DNA of 28,341 nucleotides from Chromera velia (lineage: Eukaryota > Sar > Chromeraceae). Location: the NCBI GenBank assembly GCA_018398765.1, contig JAHBMJ010000828.1:1-28341 (forward strand), written 5' to 3'. The stretch's first letter is position 1; the number at the start of each line of letters is the position of its first letter. Under the pieces are notes generated by a model. That model had not been told where the DNA came from, ran no database searches, and saw only the letters and a list, made by a program, of their open reading frames with translations. This document shows, piece after piece, positions 18,884-28,341 of this stretch. Both the position numbers and the translations under genes were made by a program.

Positions 18884-19911
18884 TAGCAAATTTCATCACA
18901 CTTTGCCCATTTTGTGGTGGTCCGCGCAAGCGAAAAATTAAGCACAGGTAATTACGGGGCCACGAGCTTAACTGAGCTTGACTTGTTTCATCACATGCAT
19001 GCAAATTAAACTGTATGCATGCAATAATCAGATATATACAACTCTCTTAATCAGTAAGTTTAAAGGAATGAAGCTTCCTTCAGATGTCAAGTGGTGATTC
19101 TACACATTGTAAAGGCTCCATAAGTATAAAACAGACCCTGATACATATAACAGAACCAAATTCTATCAAAAAAAAATTTTAAAATAAAGAACGATGAAGA
19201 TAGACAGTAGGCAGGGCTAGTTTCATGGCTGGGCAAACTGGCGAATGTCTTCTTTCCAATATTATAGCCCTGTCCGTGACTTTGCCTATCCTGCCTTCTT
19301 GTTGAAAAAGGGGAAATGTAGAAGTGGGACAGAAGTTCTTAAAGCAATAGTTTCTGTTCCAATTTAACAGCTTGTCAGTTGGTTGCTTGAAGAGCTTGTT
19401 TGTTAGCAGCCCATCTCTTCCTTTTCTCTTCCTTCTCCTTCTGAAGTTCCCACACACCAAGATAAGAGGAGTCTTAGTTGTGAGCTGCGGGGACACATCA
19501 TCATGGGGAAAAAGCCTGCTGCTTCCCTCTTGCTCTTTTGCGTACTTTTGCGAGCAGTGTAGACATGTTTAGGCTTTTTTTTGGGAGGAACAGACATAAT
19601 GGAAGGGCCTGAAAAAGTTTAAAAGTGGATACTAGAGATCGAACCTAGAGGTTGATCACTTGGTCGATGTACTGGATAGCAACCACCCCCACCGACTATG
19701 TAAATTGGACCTAGTCTCTATTCCCCAGCCACAGTGGCAGAGCCGATTTGACGCTATATGTAAAGAAGCTGCAGTGTGCCGCCTAGTATGCGTGCTCTGC
19801 CATGAACGCCCGGGCCGCACAGCCTATGAATGGTCAGCCGGAAGTACCCCCCCAAGGCTAGTTTTTGTATGGAAAATTCAAAGTGGGCAAAGTGTGATCA
19901 AATATACGGTA
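18884..19911 (+). mobile_element. Element B2: decayed copy of the HNH transposon
   Basis: Same structure as B1 and B3: left end TA-GCAAATTTC, right end AAATATACGG-TA. It differs from them at many sites, almost all C-to-T or G-to-A, with most hits at CpA or TpG and some at CpG. One right-end base (GTGATCAAAT) is a transversion in the TIR. Confidence 0.85.
19197..19868 (+). pseudogene. HNH-like ORF of B2, inactivated
   Basis: The HNH-like frame of B1/B3 is broken. W9, Q58, Q71 and W144 have each become stop codons by a single G-to-A or C-to-T change. A ~10-bp insertion (an extra CGTACTTTTG near 19535) also shifts the frame. The 3' part that encodes the DH and CxxCH motifs is still readable. 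The copy cannot make the protein. Confidence 0.8.
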
Positions 19912-20328
19912 TATGCACGTACCGTATCTGTCCCCCTAGCTGCATTTGGTCCGTCTCCGTTGCATGAATCTGCCACGCAGCATCACGCAGCCACAGAGTG
20001 TCCTCAGTGTCGCAGAGAGTCCGAGCTGTCCTGAATATTCCTGAATAGCTTGATCCGTTCCACCAGCGTTGTAATCTCCGCAAAGACATGTCATGACATA
20101 CCTTGACTTTGAACAAACCTGGAAACTTCCAATCAGTTTTTCGCCCCAGTGAGATGACGAAGATCTTGGCAGAAAATGATCGACCTCAGAAGATTTGTGT
20201 CCCTTTGTTACTGTGTAGACGGATCGTCTACTGCCCCCCAGATCCTCAAAGTTGGTGTGCTTGCTGCCGGGGGAAAGTCAGAGGGTTTGTGCTGAGTGTT
20301 GAATCCCTGGAATGAAAGGGTAGGGTCG
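19912..20328. other. 5' flank of the glycosyltransferase gene
   Basis: Spacer between B2 and the glycosyltransferase start. It should contain that gene's promoter, so the B2 insertion ends about 420 bases upstream of the ATG. No gene or clear TATA box is seen. Confidence 0.5.
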
Positions 20329-22202
20329 ATGTCGGTAGGGAAAAGTGAACGTGAGAGGGCCGCAGATCCGAAGGGTTTGTTTGAAAAGAAACAACAGAAA
20401 AAGGCGCTTGGGATTATTTTGCTCTTCACCTTTTGTATCTCTGTTTTTTTTCTGAGGTTGATGACCTTCCGACCCGCTCTCTCGGGTTTTCCCGAAACCC
20501 CCCGCGTGTTCGCAGAGGCAGACAGGTTATGGGGACTGAAGCCCCCCTCCCGTGCCGAAATGGACGGACCGTCTACGATAGCCTTCTGCTCGAGGTCTAC
20601 AGCCCATGCAGAGTTCAGGTGGCTGACCGCGAGTGTGTATGACCTCCGCAGGACCTTTGGGTCCTCTGTGAAGGTCGAGATCTGGTCTCTGACAGCAACG
20701 GAGCAGAACTGGACGTCCACGCAGTTGGAAGTCTTCAAGCGTCTCGGCATCACGCTGAAGAACGTGGATGAAATCAGCGGGGGCACGTGGGAGACGGCAG
20801 TCAGGGGCAGGCTCCGGTCTCATGGGGGGTTCTCGTGCAAGGTCGGTCTTCACTCTTTATATTTGGATTTTTTTTTTCGCGGTAAATCCGTCTGCCTTCT
20901 TTTCTCTGGTCTTGTCTTATCTTTTTCTAGACAGACAGACTGACTGACTGACTGACTGACACACCGAGCTTTGAGTGAGAGTCAGAGTCGGAGTGAGAGT
21001 GAGTGAGTGGGTAGGTGGTTCAATGAGGAGATGTGCGACTGAGTGAGTGAGTGAGTGCATGGGTGGATGAGTAACTAAGTGACTAGCGACTGACGGACGC
21101 GTCTCTCCCTCAGAGAAGGAGTCAAGGTTCCCTTTTACTTTTTGCGTGCAGATAGCGGCCGTCTACTACACGACCAGCCGTCACGTGATGCTGATGGACC
21201 CTGACTCCTTGCTAGTCCAGTCCCCCGAGACCTTCCTCGACCTTCCGTGCTACAGGAAGACAGGCTTCGTTTTCTTCAGAGACCGCCCGTGGCTTGCCAA
21301 GAGGGACGTTTGCGAATTTGGGCGGGCGGTTGGGGAGGGGAGAGCCGGGCCCTTGATGTTGTGGGATGGGGAAAGCAAGGAAGATTTGTGTGACAGCAGT
21401 TGGTGGAGATTCCGAAGCGATTCCTGGACAGACTCTGTCCAATGTGCATCTGTTGTTGTGATAGACAGATGGCGGAATGCCGCCATGATCCGTTTGCTCC
21501 CTCACGTTCTTTTGATGGGGCAGAAGTCGTTCTCGAGGGAGGGCAGTGCCGTGGACTGCAACAGGGACCCCAACTGCAGTTCTCTGTTTGGAGACAAGGA
21601 CGCATTTTGGACGAGCGCGGTGGCGGTGCAGGCACTCAAGCGGCGATGTTTGGGTGTAAGTGAAGGGGGGGAAAGTGAGAAACCCCAACAGAGGGGCGAA
21701 ACGGGGACAACAGCGGCTGAATTCAGTTGTTTTGGGCCTTCAGAAGGAGGAGAGGTAGGGGAGGGGCAGGCAGATAAGATGAGGGGTATTGAGTTGGCAG
21801 AACTGGAACGAGCTCAAATGCCTTGCTTCCAGCCTCCCCAGTGGGCAATCAGGGCGTACTTCCAGGGGGAGAAGGTGTCGTGGTCCCATCTTTTCTCGGT
21901 CAGTCGGTAAATTGTTGCCCTTTTTCTTCTCTTGTCATTCTTTTTTTTAGAGGGGGACACCTGGGAGGGATCTGTTTCTGGAAGGAACAGAATTCAGAGG
22001 TGTCTGGTTGCTTCAGTTTTTTGTCTGTGTGTCTGGAGCGTTCATTTTTTTTTGTTGCTTGGTGCGTCGGCAGGAGTCCTGTTGACTGACCGACGGACTG
22101 CAGCTCTGTCTTTCCCTCCTTCTCTTTCCCCCTCATATCCCTCCCCCTCTCTCGTAGAGAAAAAGAGAAAAGGAGTTGAAGCGACGCAACGGACGCGCAC
22201 GC

Positions 22203-22263
<61 letters not shown>

Positions 22264-22295
22264 AACAGAAACAGAAACAGAAACAGACACACACA

Positions 22296-22343
<48 letters not shown>

Positions 22344-22882
22344 GACACACACACACACACAGAGAGACACACAGAGAGAGAGAGAGAGGGAGAGAGAGAG
22401 GGAGATAGAGAGAGACATAAACAGACACAGAGAAAGGTAGACAGACAGTCGTTCGGACAGAAGGACAGGCAGAAAAAGATACAGGCGGACGGAAACACGG
22501 ACTGCATGTTTGTCTCTGTTGAAACTCAGACGGGGTCGACTGTTCTTGTCTGCAGGCACGCCATGCGGCCTGGCCGTCTGTGATGTTCAGTTCAACCGAT
22601 CGGTCAGAGATGCGGCCTCTGTACCTCCATCAACTACAGGAGTCCACTAACTGGCCGAGGCTGCCAGAGAGGTTAGAGAAAGGGGAGGCCGATATTTGGT
22701 TACAGTGGGACTCTGCTGATGGCGCCCACCTGTGTAATTTCTTTGGACTTGACAGAAAGAGGGGATGTCTTGACCCAGGTGTAACTCGGAGGTGGGCACC
22801 CTTAATAAAGGAGCGCGTTCAGCAAGTTTGGAAAGCAGAAGCGGAGATAGTGTCTATGATGACGTCACCAATTCAAACATGA
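20329..22882 (+). CDS. MNN1/GT71-type glycosyltransferase, three exons
   Basis: Probably a Golgi alpha-mannosyltransferase-like enzyme that transfers sugar from a nucleotide donor to glycans. Exons are 20329-20841, 21152-21898 and 22556-22882, all phase 0, giving about 528 aa. The start is the first in-frame ATG of the frame. Residues 26-45 ([20 protein letters not shown]) after a basic N-terminus form a signal anchor, so this is a type II membrane protein. [19 protein letters not shown] lies in the N-terminal Rossmann-like part. Exon 2 carries [16 protein letters not shown] with the DxD-type D187-P-D189, then [21 protein letters not shown] and LFGDKDAFW (318-324), the usual order in MNN1-type enzymes. 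Exon 3 has RPLYLHQ and a charged C-terminus. The exon 2 donor is uncertain: AAG|GTGTCG at 21865 is an in-phase alternative to TCG|GTCAGT at 21898. Confidence 0.82.
20842..21151 (+). other. Intron 1 of glycosyltransferase gene
   Basis: Donor AAG|GTCGGT and acceptor GCGTGCAG|ATAGCG, phase 0. It holds a (GACT)n tract at about 20930-20960 and a degenerate GAGT-rich stretch to about 21080. Confidence 0.8.
21899..22555 (+). repeat. Intron 2 of glycosyltransferase with long microsatellite
   Basis: From about 22197 to 22440 the intron consists almost entirely of alternating (AC)n and (AG)n tracts, with a short (ACAGAA)n block. The acceptor is GTCTGCAG|GCACGC at 22555. The donor is assigned at 21899 (GTCAGT), with 21866 as the alternative. 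Confidence 0.7.
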
Positions 22883-23640
22883 CCTACCACCTGCGGATAC
22901 CCGAGTCCGTATACATTATGACGTAATAATGCGCAAGAATATGTATGAATTAAAGTGGGCATGGCGCCAGGCAAACTAGCAAGCAAAACAAAAACCTAGA
23001 CAAAATAGTAAAGTCAAACACGTACAGGTATTTGCGGTAAGTTTTACTAGAAGTTTTGTCACATTTATTGTTATACTCTTGTGTTGGATTGTGAATCTAT
23101 GTATATGACACAGTATATGATTTTTTATCTAAACTGTGGACCAGTCTGTGGTCAGACTGCGGCTGACTGCTTTTAAATTTTGTCTAGAAATTTGTTGAAC
23201 TCTAGGTTGAACTAGCCTCAGTAGTATTAAAATAAAGTTCTCTGGTTCTTTTTAGTAAGTTTCTGGGGCTTTCAAATTTCTTTCCTTCAGATTAATTAAG
23301 CTAGATTCTATCAGAAAGATGACAACATTATGCTAGACGTTATGTGTTCTGTGTAAAAGTGTAAGATCACTCTACTAATTCTTATGTTAATTTCGCATCA
23401 TAAAAATTTAGTGAATAACCACTGGCCGAAAAAAGCTTAGAGATTCGTTTTTCACAATTTAAACTCAGCTTGAGACCAGCTTATTTTTTTGAATAGTTTA
23501 AACTCTAACTGGAGCCGGCGGGAGCCAAATTGCATATCTTTTTTTTACGAGTGTGCTTCTTCATACTACTTCATACCTTTTCAATACTTTTTAGACCTTG
23601 CTCAAGAACGACTAAGATCGAATGAGACGGGATAATTGGT
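22883..23640. other. AT-rich intergenic region, no gene seen
   Basis: 3' flank of the glycosyltransferase gene, AT-rich, with an AATAAAG near 23232. No supportable gene or RNA. Confidence 0.5.
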
Positions 23641-23641
23641 G

Positions 23642-23911
23642 AAGTCTCATTCCGGGCCGGACTGCAATTCAGTCAAAGAACAACTGAAAGTGTCTCCATA
23701 TTTTTTGAGAATCATTTTTCAAACCGAATTCCTCTCGCTGAACGCCCAAAGGGTAGATCTCGAAAGCTGTAAGCACATGCCTTTTATCGTTGTTCGTATC
23801 GACGGTCATGCTCCGGTCATGAGGGTGATCTAACATTTTCTTCCTGCACAGTTGGAAGAAGTCCACGAGACAGTACGAAGTGAATGGTTGAGGCACAAAA
23901 AAGCTCAATGA
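23642..23911 (+). CDS. Possible small coding exon(s), unknown
   Basis: A short + frame reads smoothly from about 23642 to 23827 (ending HAPVMR). If the 27 bases GTGATCTAAC...CTGCACAG (23828-23854) are an intron, the frame continues in phase as LEEVHETVRSEWLRHKKAQ to a TGA. The composition is protein-like and the removed piece contains the in-frame TAA. No start ATG is obvious: a TAA lies just upstream and the first ATGs are internal. It may be an internal exon, a remnant or chance. No family is recognised. Confidence 0.22.
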
Positions 23912-24704
23912 ATGAAGTCAAGTGTCATCCCATGCAGGCAGGCACCCTCTCCCACCCTCGGTGGGTGGGATGTAAAACCGAGCAACAATCTCGCTGGATA
24001 GGAAAGAAGAAATAAGGGGAGGGAAGGAAAAAAGTAAGGAGACGGGAAAGGAAGAGAGGGGGGAGGAGAGATCAAGCTGGGAAGGAGAAAACGGAAAGAA
24101 CCCTAGAAAGAGACGTAAACGACTGAAAATGCGTACCGAAAAGAAAAAAAAAAGCTCGAGGGACTCATCTGAAAAAAAAACGAAGAACAGACAAAACGCA
24201 CTGCCGGCGTAACAACTCAATCGTGTGTGCCTTTTCCCTCTCTCGTGTGCACAGACACACAGGCCACGTGACTTCCAATTTTCCTTTCTCAGCTTTCTCT
24301 TGATCCCAACGGACAGCTTTACAGACGGACGGCACATGGCCAGACAGAGACAGTATCAAACTTTTCTAACTGTACATGTGGTCTTCCACATTTGCTCCTC
24401 TACTTGCTTTTAAGACAGAGATACATGTGCCGAGATGAACAACACTACAGACCCAAGAGCACAAGACAAAGTCACGCAGACACAACGTGCACACATGATT
24501 GCCCACCTGCTCCCCCAGAGCAGTCGAGTTGCTTCACGCCTCCAATCTAGCGCCTCTCTGTCCTTCCTTTGCGTCTCGTTCCTCCCCGTTTTGTTTCACT
24601 CCAACAGGCTGGCTGTTTGCCCAATTCCAGTCACCAGAAAATTCCACCTGCAGAATCCACTCATACACAAGCACGCAAACCGGAGGGGAAGACACCGACA
24701 CGCC
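23912..24704. other. Polypurine tract and spacer
   Basis: An 8-bp perfect hairpin (TCCCACCC-TCGGT-GGGTGGGA) lies at 23950-23970. About 24000-24190 is almost pure purine on the + strand. The rest, up to the satellite, is unique DNA with no recognisable gene. Confidence 0.5.
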
Positions 24705-25735
24705 AAAAAGCGGCACGGCCCTAACTCACCTCCTTGCCGAACGCGCAGAGGATACGAAGGGCGACGCCTTACACAGACACACAACGAAAGACACCGAACA
24801 GACACACGCTCAAAAAGCGGCACGGCCCTAACTCACCTCTTTGCCGAACGCGCAGAGGATACGAAGGGCGACGCCTTACACAGACACACAACGAAAGACA
24901 CCGAACAGACACGCGCTCAAAAAGCGGCACGGCCCTAACTCACCTCCTTGCCGAACGCGCAGAGGATACGAAGGGCGACGCCTTACACAGACACACAACG
25001 AAAGACACCGAACAGACACACGCTCAAAAAGCGGCACGGCCCTAACTCACCTCTTTGCCGAAAGCGCAGAGAATACGAAGGGTGACGCCTTACACAGACA
25101 CACAACGAAAGACACCAAACAGACACGTGCTCAAAAAGCGGCACGGCCCTAGCTCACCTCCTTGCCGAACGCGCAGAGGATACGAAGGGCGACGCCTTAC
25201 ACAGACACACAACGAAAAACACCGAACAGACACACGCTCAAAAAGCGGCACGGCCCTAACTCACCTCCTTGCCGAACGCGCAGAGGATACGAAGGGCGAC
25301 GCCTTACACAGACACACAACGAAAGAGACCGAACAGACACACGCTCAAAAAGCGGCACGGCCCTAACTCACCTCCTTGCCGAACGCGCAGAGGATACGAA
25401 GGGCGACGCCTTACACAGACACACAACGAAAGACACCGAACAGACACACGCTCAAAAAGCGGCACGGCCCTAACTCACCTCCTTGCCGAACGCGCAGAGG
25501 ATACGAAGGGCGACGCCTTACACAGACACACAACGAAAGACACCGAACAGACACACGCTCAAAAAGCGGCACGGCCCTAACTCACCTCCTTGCCGAACGC
25601 GCAGAGGATACGAAGGGCGACGCCTTACACAGACACACAACGAAAGACACCGAACAGACACACGCTCAAAAAGCGGCACGGCCCTAACTCACCTCCTTGC
25701 CGAACGCGCAGAGGATACGAAGGGCGACGCCTTAC
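24705..25735. repeat. 107-bp tandem satellite, about 9.6 copies
   Basis: Units start at 24705, 24812, 24919, 25026, 25133, 25240, 25347, 25454, 25561 and 25668 (partial), each beginning AAAAAGCGGCACGGCCCTAA. Copies 7-9 look identical, while 1-6 carry private changes. Copies 1/3 and 2/4 alternate CCTCCTT and CCTCTTT, a hint of an old dimeric unit. Because 107 is not a multiple of 3, each unit shifts the frame, and a TAA in the unit closes every + frame after 103 codons. This gives a ladder of overlapping 103-codon ORFs with the same peptide. I regard these as non-coding. Confidence 0.97.
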
Positions 25736-26901
25736 GCAGCTGTGTATTACATAGAGAGAGGGGCTATGTCGTCGTTTGTTTGCAAGAGTGAGTAGGGCGC
25801 GCTGTGAACATGGAATGAAAGATGCTTCGGATTCCGAAGATTAGTTGATTCGGCAGGAGGACGTTGAGGGGTACTGGAAGGCATGTAAGCTCGAAAGGTA
25901 TGTGAGTGACATGTAAGTGGTGCCAGTGGGTGTTTGCTGGAACGTGGAAGGCATGGTTTGAAGGAGGTGCTCAGAGATGTGAAAGAAGTGTGGAATGCCT
26001 GTGCGGCACGTGATTTTAGGGGAGAAGGTAGGACTCACCGATGCCGGCTCTTCCAACGTCTGTGAAGGTTTCCATTTAAATTCTGTCCCTGGAGTCGCTG
26101 ACCACTGCGTTGGCCTGCAGGTCGCAGGGGGGGGAATAAAGGTCAGACAGTCTTGCAAGGACGCACGCGTTAATCTGGGCGTGAGGAGCTCCATGGCAAG
26201 TGTCTAAGCAGTCTGGGAGACTTCCAGTGTGATGTCACCTGATATTACAAGGTGCAATTCACGGAGGGAGTTGTAGATGGTTGCAACCAGCTGGACAAGC
26301 CTGTGTCGTCATGTGTTGCGTGTCTTTGGCTCACGTGTTGCTTGAGGAAGAGACCTTGTACGATGCGTGTAAACTGACCTCTAGAGACCAGGGAGCTTGA
26401 GACCGGCAGGCGGGGGCGTCATTGGTGAGCACCAGCCCGCGTCGCTTGCCTGCATGCAGAGTGCAGGAGGAAGTGGGAGAATCGAATCGCATGTACCAGT
26501 TAAGTAATCGGGTTGAGATACATGAGTGTTGGAGTTGCGCCAGCTTGTAGACGCGACCAGCGGCTGACTTTTTTAAAGCCTGAGCATCCTGTGTGGAAGC
26601 AAGCGAGAGCGGACCTGGTCCCTTTGGGTGCCGCTGAGGCGAAAGGGGGGTGTTATTGTGTGACAGGAGGGTACCGCGGAAAGTGTGGTGCTCGTTGGGA
26701 GCGTGTGTCGCTGTGTGACAGTGTTTGGTAAGTGTTCACAGCAACCATCGGCTGACCTTGTGAGGACAGAAGAGCCGCGTGCTAATAGCTTGACCAGAGC
26801 CTCGTTAGGACGCCGAGAGGGCTTTTTCGAGCGTCCCGAAACTGCGGGCTTGGCCCCTTGGATCTTCTTCTTAGTTCTTCTTTTGCATATTCGTTTATAT
26901 A
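25736..26901. other. G-rich intergenic region, no gene called
   Basis: Unique sequence between the satellite and B3. The longest frame (- strand 26194-25841) has no recognisable domain and a Thr/Ser/Pro composition. I do not call it. Confidence 0.45.
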
Positions 26902-27142
26902 TAGCAAATTTCATCACACTTTGCCCATTTTGTGGTGGTCCGCGCAAGCGAAAAATTGAGCACAGGCAATTGCGGGGCCACGAGCTTGACCGAGCTTGAC
27001 TTGTTTCATCACATGCATGCAAATTAAACTGCATACATACAATAATCAGATATACACAACTCTCCTAATCAGTGAGTTCAAAGGAATGAGTCTTCGTTCA
27101 GATGTCAAGTGGTGATTCTGCATGTTGCAAAGGCTCCATAAG

Positions 27143-27149
27143 TATAAAA
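27143..27149 (+). promoter_or_regulatory. TATA-like box of the HNH-like gene (B3)
   Basis: TATAAAA lies 62 bases upstream of the ATG at 27212, as in B1. Confidence 0.4.
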
Positions 27150-27211
27150 CAGACCCTGGTGCATATAACAGAACCAAATTCCGTCAAAAAAAATTTTTGA
27201 AATAAAGAACG

Positions 27212-27880
27212 ATGAAGATAGACAGTAGGCAGGGCTGGTTTCATGGCTGGGCAAGTTGGCGAATGTCTTCTTTCCAATATTACAGCCCTGTCCGTGACTT
27301 TGCTTATCCTGCCCTCTTGTTGAAAGAAGGGAAACGTAGAAGTAGAACAGAAGTTCTTGAAGCAATAGTTTCTGTTCCAATTCAACAGCTTGTCAGTTGG
27401 TCGCTTGAAGAGCTTGTTTGTCAGCAGCCCATCTCTTCCTTTTCTCTTCCTTCTCCTTCTGAAGTTCCCACGCACCAAGACAAGAGGAGTCTTAGTTGTG
27501 AGCTGCGGGGGCACATCATCATGGGGAAAAAGCCTGCTGCTTCCCTCTTGCCCTTTTGCGAGCAGTGTGGACGTGTTTGGGCTTTTTTTTGGGAGGAACG
27601 GACGCAACGAAAGGGCCTGAAAAAGTTCAAAAGTGGATACTGGAGATCGAACCTGGAGGTTGATCACTTGGTCGATGTACTGGATAGCAACCACCCCCAC
27701 CGACTATGCAAATTGGACCTAGTCTCTATTCCCCAGCCACAGTGGCAGAGCCGATTTGACGCTATGTGCAAAGAAGCTGCAGTGTGCCGCCTAGTATGCG
27801 TGCTCTGCCATGAACGCCCGGGCCGCACAGCCTATGAATGGTCAGCCAGAAGTACCCCCCTAAGGCTAGTTTTTGTATAG
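27212..27880 (+). CDS. HNH-like nuclease encoded by transposon (B3)
   Basis: 222 aa, same frame and length as the B1 protein, with all zinc and DH motif residues kept (C116/C119, D151-H152, C196/C199-H200). Differences from B1 are V74I and P217L. The stop lies at the start of the right TIR. Function is inferred from the HNH-like pattern only. The conservation of an open frame in two dispersed copies, against the broken frame in B2, suggests selection or very recent transposition. Confidence 0.65.
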   Translation: MKIDSRQGWFHGWASWRMSSFQYYSPVRDFAYPALLLKEGKRRSRTEVLEAIVSVPIQQLVSWSLEELVCQQPISSFSLPSPSEVPTHQDKRSLSCELRGHIIMGKKPAASLLPFCEQCGRVWAFFWEERTQRKGLKKFKSGYWRSNLEVDHLVDVLDSNHPHRLCKLDLVSIPQPQWQSRFDAMCKEAAVCRLVCVLCHERPGRTAYEWSARSTPLRLVFV

Positions 27881-27919
27881 AAAATTCAAAGTGGGCAAAG
27901 TGTGATGAAATATACGGTA

Positions 27920-28276
27920 GGCTGCATCATGACAGCAAATTTCGCTCGCCTTTTAAAGGTCAGGCACTGCGCATGCTTCGACTGCCTTCCATCTGTTCAG
28001 TGGCGCGTCGATTGAATGGACTCCATTCAGACGCAGCACGTACTCTAATATTGCAGTCAGAATTTCAAACCCCTTCGTCACGTCGAGGAAAGCACCAAAC
28101 CCATCAGCTGGACTGATAAGCAGTTGAATCACTGGTTGCACCTGTATAGAGTTCGAGGGAGAAAACCTCTGACAACGCACACCTGCTTTCAAGCCCTTAT
28201 TATCTTGCATTCGTTTCCGCCTCACAAAAACTCAACGAGAAAATCTTGATAAACCGCCAGACAGAGGCACCAAGAG
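27920..28276. other. Right flank of B3, no gene called
   Basis: Unique sequence. A - strand frame of 90 codons (28225-27953) includes GAFLDVTKGFE, faintly like a reverse transcriptase motif, but nothing else supports this. Confidence 0.4.
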
Positions 28277-28341
28277 ATGGACGACATTCACAAAGATGAG
28301 GGGGGCCCTCCGAACGTGGCAGGTGGGGACAGAGAGGAGGT
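28277..28341 (+). CDS. Possible gene start, cut by window end
   Basis: ATG 28277 in a fair context (CAAGAGATGG) opens a frame (MDDIHKDEGGPPNVAGGDRE) that is still open at the window end. The acidic, Gly/Pro-rich composition suggests a disordered N-terminus. It is too short to support more. Confidence 0.2.
   Translation, partial: MDDIHKDEGGPPNVAGGDREE

Larger units (their letters stand above)
17384..18885 (-). mobile_element. Element A2: Tc1/mariner transposase unit
   Basis: Lies between the right end of B1 and the left end of B2. It holds the two transposase exons on the - strand and an assembly gap in the intron. I see no terminal repeat of its own on the left (17384-17501). The outer end may be lost, or B1 may have inserted there. 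On the right it joins the B2 terminal repeat at the same point as A1 joins B1. Confidence 0.65.
26902..27919 (+). mobile_element. Element B3: solo copy of the HNH transposon
   Basis: A complete, isolated copy. It is flanked by TA on both sides (TATATA-TA|GCAAATTT ... ATATACGG|TA-GGCTGC), the target duplication expected for Tc1/mariner ends. It is nearly identical to B1 although 10 kb away. The absence of any A-type sequence beside it shows that B is mobile on its own. Confidence 0.9.

Noticed and set aside
22042-22559. Cys/Val/Ser/Leu repeat ORFs on the - strand and Thr/His/Arg-Glu repeat ORFs on the + strand
   Set aside because: Pure translations of (AC)n and (AG)n microsatellites inside an intron.
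24734-25791. Series of 103-codon ORFs encoding an Arg/Thr/His-rich peptide
   Set aside because: They are frame-shifted readings of the same 107-bp satellite, and each frame is closed by the TAA inside the unit. No single protein spans the array.
27953-28225. GAFLDVTKGFE on the - strand, reminiscent of a reverse transcriptase motif
   Set aside because: A single weak match with no second polymerase motif and no retroelement structure.

Overview
The window is nuclear DNA of a microbial eukaryote. Its genes are split by GT-AG introns, there is no bacterial operon layout, dinucleotide microsatellites are dense, and Tc1/mariner-type transposons and a long-unit satellite are present. A chromerid or similar alga (for example Chromera) is my best guess for the host, but this is inference and nothing here proves it. 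The assembly has one 40-base gap at 18302-18341.

Layout. 1-5650 has no gene I can support: microsatellites, a pair of ~350-bp direct repeats (1890-2239 and 4328-4677), a 24-bp minisatellite and two GTTGGGC/GCCCAAC fold-back elements. 5650-6890 holds coding-like sequence broken by stops and frame changes. 7479-12758 (+) is a five-exon gene whose intron phases all agree. It encodes a ~1246-aa protein with a proline-rich N-terminus, a central coiled coil and a Ser/Pro-rich tail. 13761-15305 (-) is a PD-(D/E)XK-like nuclease gene interrupted by a single in-frame TGA.

15751-19911 is a transposon cluster. It contains an orphan transposase first exon (A1), a two-exon Tc1/mariner DD34E transposase (A2), and two copies of a ~1.0-kb element (B1, B2) with TIRs, whose only gene encodes an HNH-like protein. 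A third, nearly perfect B copy (B3) lies at 26902-27919. B2 is decayed by C-to-T and G-to-A changes that fall mainly in CpA/TpG context, which resembles RIP.

20329-22882 (+) is a three-exon type II membrane glycosyltransferase of the MNN1/GT71 type, presumably acting in the Golgi. 24705-25735 is a 107-bp tandem satellite. The rest is non-coding as far as I can see.

The most unusual part is the association of an HNH-like nuclease gene with Tc1/mariner ends. In both A-B units it lies head-to-head with the DDE transposase gene, with a TIR copy between them. The elements look recently mobile (B1 and B3 nearly identical), with one copy mutated in a RIP-like way. The coiled-coil gene and the glycosyltransferase are probably ordinary host genes between transposon-rich intervals.
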